A DNA stretch of 9,880 bases from Christensenellaceae bacterium (GTDB taxonomy: Bacteria > Bacillota > Clostridia > Christensenellales > Aristaeellaceae): assembly GCA_017881705.1 (NCBI GenBank), contig JADGQP010000066.1, positions 1-9,880 on the forward strand, given 5' to 3'. Each line of letters starts with the position of its first letter. Position 1 is the stretch's first letter. Shown one piece after another: positions 6,319 to 9,880 of this stretch. The position numbers and the translations under genes are program-made. Below the pieces are notes generated by a model that saw nothing but the letters and a program-made list of their open reading frames with translations, searched no databases and had not been told where the DNA came from.

Positions 6319-7338
6319 TCAGCGGCGGTCGTACATCCGGCGGTAATAATCCTGGTATTCGCCCGCCAGAATATCGCCCCACCACTTGCGGTGCTCCAGG
6401 TACCAGCGCACTGTGCGGCGGATGCCGTCGGCAAAATCTGTTTGCGGCAGCCACCCCAGCTCGCGGTGAATTTTCGCGGGGTCGATGGCGTAGCGGCGGT
6501 CGTGCCCGGGGCGGTCGGTAACGAAGGCAATCAGGCTTTCGGGCTTGTCCAGCTCCGCGAGGATGGTTTTCACCACGTCGATATTGGTTTTCTCGTTGTG
6601 CCCGCCGATGTTGTATACTTCCCCCTCGCGGCCAAGGCGCATCACCAGGTCGATCGCCGCGCAATGGTCTTCCACGTACAGCCAGTCGCGCACGTTCTCG
6701 CCCTTGCCGTACACGGGCAGGCTCTGATCGCTCAGCGCACGGGTTATCATCAGCGGTATCAGCTTTTCGGGAAACTGGTAGGGGCCGTAGTTGTTGCTGC
6801 ACCGGCTTACGCTCACCGGCAGCCCGAAGGTGCGCGCGTACGCCAGCACCAGCAGGTCGGCGCTGGCTTTGCTGGCGCTGTACGGGGAGGAGGCGTGCAG
6901 CGGCGTTTCTTCCGTAAAAAACAGGTCGGGCCGATCCAGCGGCAAATCACCGTATACCTCGTCGGTACCCACCTGGTGGAAGCGTTTCACACCGTGCTTG
7001 CGGCATGCGTCCATCAGCGCCTGGGTGCCCATCACGTTGGTGCGTAAAAATACCTCGGGGTCGGTTACCGAGCGGTCCACATGCGTTTCCGCCGCGAAAT
7101 TCACAACGATATCCGGCTTTTCTGCCTCAAATAAGGCATCGACCATCGCACGGTCGGCGATATCCCCGCGGATAAACGTGAAATTTTCGGCTTTCAGCGG
7201 CCCTTCCAGCGAAGCCAGGTTACCGGCATAGGTCAGCGCGTCCAGGCAAATCAGGCGATCCTCGGGGTGGCGTTTTAGCTCATACTCGCAAAAATTGGCG
7301 CCGATAAAGCCCGCGCCGCCGGTTACCAAAATGTTCAT
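6319..7338 (-). CDS. rmlB: dTDP-glucose 4,6-dehydratase
   Basis: Converts dTDP-glucose to dTDP-4-keto-6-deoxy-D-glucose with bound NAD, the second step towards dTDP-rhamnose and other deoxysugars. It has 339 residues, the normal length. The Rossmann motif is GGAGFIG (7-13), followed by DALTYAGN (33-40) and AAETHVDRS (82-90), the catalytic T125-D126-E127 within GTDEVYG, and Y153-x-x-x-K157 in SPYSASK. SNNYGPYQFPEKLIP and GENVRDWLYVEDH are typical of RmlB and separate it from UDP-glucose epimerases. The ATG at 7338 has GGAGGA eight bases upstream. It lies 27 bases after rmlA and is clearly co-transcribed. rmlC and rmlD are not in the window; the next downstream element is the 6S-like RNA with its own promoter. 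Confidence 0.97.
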   Translation of the reverse strand: MNILVTGGAGFIGANFCEYELKRHPEDRLICLDALTYAGNLASLEGPLKAENFTFIRGDIADRAMVDALFEAEKPDIVVNFAAETHVDRSVTDPEVFLRTNVMGTQALMDACRKHGVKRFHQVGTDEVYGDLPLDRPDLFFTEETPLHASSPYSASKASADLLVLAYARTFGLPVSVSRCSNNYGPYQFPEKLIPLMITRALSDQSLPVYGKGENVRDWLYVEDHCAAIDLVMRLGREGEVYNIGGHNEKTNIDVVKTILAELDKPESLIAFVTDRPGHDRRYAIDPAKIHRELGWLPQTDFADGIRRTVRWYLEHRKWWGDILAGEYQDYYRRMYDRR

Positions 7339-7365
7339 CAGGCATTTCCTCCGCGTCCGTCGCCG

Positions 7366-8274
7366 TTATTCCGCGCTGTCGTCCACGCGGTCGTATTGTA
7401 TTTTGCCGTCCGCCACGTGCTTTAGGTGCTCTCCGTAGGGGGATTTCCCGTAGCGTTCGGCGGCGGCCAGCAGCATCGCGCAGTCAATCCACCCTTTGTG
7501 ATAGGCAATCTCCTCCAGCGCGGCGATTTTGATGCTCTGGCGCTTTTCCACAATCTGCACAAAGTTGGTCGCTTCCACGAGGCTGTCCATCGTGCCGGTG
7601 TCCAGCCACGCGAAACCGCGGCCCATCACCTTGGCCAGCAACGAGCCGTCCTTCAGGTACAGGTCGTTCAGGCTGGTAATCTCCAGCTCGCCGCGCGCGC
7701 TGGGTTTAACTTGTTTGGCCATCTCGCAAACGCGCCGGTCGTAAAAATACAGCCCTGTAATGCAGTAGTTGCTCCTGGGGTTCTGCGGTTTTTCCTCCAC
7801 CGAAAGCACGCGCCCGCGCTCGTCGAACTCCACAATGCCGAAGCGCTGCGGATCATTGACGAAATAACCAAAAATGGTGGCCTTCCCCTGTTGGGCGTTT
7901 TGCACCGCGTCGGTCAGCATTCGGGAAAAGCCGTTACCGTAAAAAATATTGTCGCCCAGCACCATCGCGCAGGGTTCTCCGGCGATAAACTCCTCGCCGA
8001 TGATAAACGCCTGCGCCAGCCCGTCGGGCGAGGGCTGTACCGCGTAGGATAGCGAAAGCCCGAACTGCGCGCCGTCGCCCAGCAGATCCCGAAAGCGCGG
8101 GGTATCGGTCGGCGTGGAGATGATGAGGATATCCCGGATGCCCGCCAACATCAGCGTGGACAGCGGGTAATAGATCATGGGCTTATCGTAAACGGGAAGA
8201 AGCTGCTTGCTGGTTACCAGCGTAAGCGGAAACAGCCGCGTGCCCGCCCCGCCCGCGAGGATGATGCCTTTCAT
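7366..8274 (-). CDS. rmlA: Glucose-1-phosphate thymidylyltransferase
   Basis: Makes dTDP-glucose from glucose-1-phosphate and dTTP, the first step of the dTDP-deoxysugar pathway. It has 302 residues, slightly longer than the usual 290. Motifs are GGAGTRL (8-14) and K23 for nucleotide binding, KPMIYYPLS (31-39), GDNIFYG (107-113) with the metal-binding D108, VEEKP (159-163) and WLDTGT (223-228). The start at 8274 gives the conserved MKGIILAGG N-terminus and follows AGGGGG; the frame stays open up to 8433, but that extension reads through the leader and is not conserved. rmlB follows after 27 bases. The gene is driven by a good promoter at 8377-8405. Confidence 0.97.
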   Translation of the reverse strand: MKGIILAGGAGTRLFPLTLVTSKQLLPVYDKPMIYYPLSTLMLAGIRDILIISTPTDTPRFRDLLGDGAQFGLSLSYAVQPSPDGLAQAFIIGEEFIAGEPCAMVLGDNIFYGNGFSRMLTDAVQNAQQGKATIFGYFVNDPQRFGIVEFDERGRVLSVEEKPQNPRSNYCITGLYFYDRRVCEMAKQVKPSARGELEITSLNDLYLKDGSLLAKVMGRGFAWLDTGTMDSLVEATNFVQIVEKRQSIKIAALEEIAYHKGWIDCAMLLAAAERYGKSPYGEHLKHVADGKIQYDRVDDSAE

Positions 8275-8295
8275 GGGTTTTTCCCCCTTAACGCC

Positions 8296-8309
8296 TTGCC
8301 GATCGGCAA
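8296..8309. repeat. Perfect 14-bp palindrome in the rmlA leader
   Basis: TTGCCGATCGGCAA is its own reverse complement and lies 21 bases upstream of the rmlA start, just before the ribosome binding site. A second imperfect dyad (GTTxCGGC/GCCGxAAC, 8315-8337) follows upstream. Either could be an operator or an RNA hairpin controlling rmlAB. Confidence 0.5.
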
Positions 8310-8376
8310 CGTCTCGTTCCGGCGCGCGCGGCCGAAACGGATCGTTTGCTCTTTCCCGGCGGTTCCTGTCCACAGC

Positions 8377-8405
8377 ATTATACAGGATTCCCCCATGCTT
8401 GGCAA
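8377..8405 (-). promoter_or_regulatory. Sigma-A promoter of rmlAB
   Basis: TATAAT (8377-8382) and TTGCCA (8400-8405, five of six) on the minus strand with a 17-base spacer. Predicted start of transcription near 8370 gives a leader of about 95 bases that holds two dyads. Confidence 0.8.
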
Positions 8406-8452
8406 CCCGCGCCGCCCGTATGCGGTGACCCACATCCGTGTCTGCGCCGCAC

Positions 8453-8482
8453 TTGTAAGGCGCTCGGGTTTCATGCTATAAT
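8453..8482 (+). promoter_or_regulatory. Extended -10 promoter of ppk1
   Basis: TATAAT (8477-8482) with TGC in front (extended -10) and TTGTAA (8453-8458, four of six) 18 bases upstream. Transcription should start near 8489, about 83 bases before the ppk1 ATG. The promoter is divergent from that of rmlAB, with only 47 bases between the two -35 boxes. Confidence 0.75.
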
Positions 8483-8492
8483 AAGTTTTACG

Positions 8493-8509
8493 TATGGGGA
8501 TATCCCATA
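8493..8509 (+). repeat. Dyad at the ppk1 transcription start
   Basis: TATGGG and CCCATA flank five bases, and GGGATATCCC (8497-8506) within it is a perfect palindrome. It lies a few bases past the predicted start of transcription, the usual place for a repressor operator. I do not recognise it as the site of a known regulator. Confidence 0.45.
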
Positions 8510-8571
8510 ACGAATAACACGCCTGCGGCGCACGCCCGGGCGAAGCGGATCGAAGGGGGCGCCAGGCGCGC

Positions 8572-9880
8572 ATGGAGGGCAACGATACCCGCAACGTCGC
8601 ACAGCCCAGGGAGTTTCAGCGAGAACTGACGTGGCTGCAATTCAACCGCCGCGTACAGGCTGAAGCTGACAACCCGGATAATCCGCTTCTGGAGCGGGCC
8701 AAATTCCTGGCTATTGTCGCGTCCAATCTGGACGAGTTCATGCAGGTGCGCTATCACACGCTTTTGGAAAATTCCTTTCCGCCCTACGCTCAGCGCGTTC
8801 TCCCCTGCGGGCTGACCGGCGGCGAGCTGTTCCGGCAGGTCAACAAGGCCGTTTTGCAGCAGCAAAACCAGCAGTATCTGCTTTACGAGGGGATATACAG
8901 CGAGCTGCATCATCAGGGCGTGCAGATGTATCCCACCTTCACGCTGACCGACGCGATGACCGAGCGTGTGAAACGGATTTTCCTTACCGAATTGATGAAC
9001 CGCCTCAAACCCGTTCCCTGGTGTGAGGAGCTTTTTCCGATTTCCCAGAAGAAGCTGCATTTTCTGGTGCGTCTGCAGCCCCGGAACGGCCGGGAAGCGC
9101 GTTATGTGTCCTTTTCGCTTCCCAGCGCGCCGCGCACGTACGACCTGCCTGCCGCGCAGGGCACGCGCTGCCTGATCCGGCAGGAGGATCTGGTGCGGAT
9201 GTTTCTGCCGCTATTGTTTCCTGAAGATCGGGTGGAGGAAGCCTCGCTGTATCGCATCCTGCGCAACCAGGATTTCCCGCTGGACGAGGGCGGCGACGTG
9301 GCTACGAGCGTGCGGGAAATGCTGATGAAACGCCGCACGGGCGATGTGATGCGCCTGGAGGCGGAGGAGCGCATGAGCGCCGAAGCGCTTTCCCTGCTGA
9401 TGCTGCGCTTTCAGGTGCCGCCGGAGCGCCGGTACCGCGTAACCGGGCCGCTGGACCTGAACAGACTCCTGATGTCGGTCTATGGGATGCTCGACCGGCC
9501 GGAACTCAAGTTTCACCGCGCCGAACCGATTGCCATGCCGCAGCTTTGCGGGGCGGACGTGTTCACCCAAATCGCGGCGAAAGATTGGCTTTTATACCAC
9601 CCCTATCACAGTTTCGAGCCTGTGGTGAACCTGCTGAACCGGGCGGCGGAAGACGAGGACGTAAGCAGCGTAAAGATGACGCTGTACCGCGTAAGCAGCA
9701 ATAGCCCCGTGGTGAAGGCGCTGATAAAGGCCGCGGAAAACGGCAAGCAGGTAACGGTGCTTTTTGAAGCGCGGGCGCGTTTCGATGAGGAGAACAATCT
9801 GGCTCAGGGCGAGCGGCTGCGCCGCGCCGGCTGCCATGTAATTTTAGGCCTCCCGTTTTATAAAACGCACAGCAAGGCCA
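8572..9880 (+). CDS. ppk1: Polyphosphate kinase 1, N-terminal part, cut by window edge
   Basis: Reversibly transfers the terminal phosphate of ATP to make long-chain polyphosphate. About 436 of a usual 690-720 residues are present. The N-terminus shows the family motif RELTWLQFNRRV followed by LLERAKFLAIVASNLDEF (about residues 17-56). Further on are LLYHPYHSFEPV, VKMTLYRV and TVLFEARARFDEENN, whose arginines bind phosphate, and KTHSK near the window end, where H433 corresponds to the autophosphorylated histidine (H435 of E. coli PPK by my recollection). The second conserved histidine and the C-terminus lie beyond the edge. The ATG at 8572 is the only usable start after an in-frame TAA at 8515; its ribosome binding site is weak (GGGGG 12 bases upstream). 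It is the sole plus-strand gene, divergent from rmlAB. Confidence 0.95.
   Translation, partial: MEGNDTRNVAQPREFQRELTWLQFNRRVQAEADNPDNPLLERAKFLAIVASNLDEFMQVRYHTLLENSFPPYAQRVLPCGLTGGELFRQVNKAVLQQQNQQYLLYEGIYSELHHQGVQMYPTFTLTDAMTERVKRIFLTELMNRLKPVPWCEELFPISQKKLHFLVRLQPRNGREARYVSFSLPSAPRTYDLPAAQGTRCLIRQEDLVRMFLPLLFPEDRVEEASLYRILRNQDFPLDEGGDVATSVREMLMKRRTGDVMRLEAEERMSAEALSLLMLRFQVPPERRYRVTGPLDLNRLLMSVYGMLDRPELKFHRAEPIAMPQLCGADVFTQIAAKDWLLYHPYHSFEPVVNLLNRAAEDEDVSSVKMTLYRVSSNSPVVKALIKAAENGKQVTVLFEARARFDEENNLAQGERLRRAGCHVILGLPFYKTHSKA

Noticed and set aside
6098..6802. A 234-residue minus-strand frame overlapping rmlB
   Set aside because: It is a frame shadow of rmlB and runs into the 6S RNA promoter and gene; the product is Arg/Pro-rich with no recognisable family.
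8488..9060. A 190-residue minus-strand frame opposite ppk1
   Set aside because: Antisense shadow of the clearly conserved ppk1 N-terminus; it has no convincing ribosome binding site and no recognisable family.
1..9880. Mobile elements, CRISPR array, tRNA or rRNA genes, attachment sites
   Set aside because: I saw no transposase or integrase motifs, no spaced direct repeats and no tRNA-like folds; base composition looks even over the coding regions.

Overview
This window looks like the chromosome of a fairly GC-rich member of the Clostridia (Firmicutes). The main grounds are an in-frame IspH–ribosomal protein S1 fusion, a HutP-family protein beside cytidylate kinase, strong AGGAGG-type ribosome binding sites and sigma-A consensus promoters. 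I cannot name a genus. Nothing looks like a mobile element or CRISPR array; most of the window is core metabolism flanked by cell-surface sugar genes.

All but one gene lie on the minus strand, so the text follows transcription from right to left. A divergent promoter region (about 8275-8571) separates ppk1 (plus strand, cut by the right edge) from rmlA-rmlB, which make dTDP-4-keto-6-deoxyglucose for surface polysaccharides. Beyond rmlB lies a 459-base stretch with no protein gene. It holds a perfect sigma-A promoter (TTGACA-17-TATAAT), a structured RNA of about 190-225 nt that I assign to 6S RNA, its terminator, and a separate extended -10 promoter for the next operon.

That operon reads hutP-family gene, a fused cytidylate kinase/acyltransferase (cmk-plsC), then the ispH-rpsA fusion. 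It links nucleotide, phospholipid, isoprenoid and translation functions in three genes, two of which are fusions. A hairpin ends this block. A second promoter then drives purC, with capE directly behind it (1-base gap). CapE makes the first intermediate towards UDP-L-FucNAc and runs off the left edge.

Most notable are the unannotated 6S-like RNA with two mutually exclusive foldings, a perfect Shine-Dalgarno and ATG placed exactly at the IspH/S1 junction, the cmk-plsC fusion, a PurC lacking the conserved Glu of its signature, and the coupling of purC to capE. I saw no evidence of a wholly new defence or mobile system.
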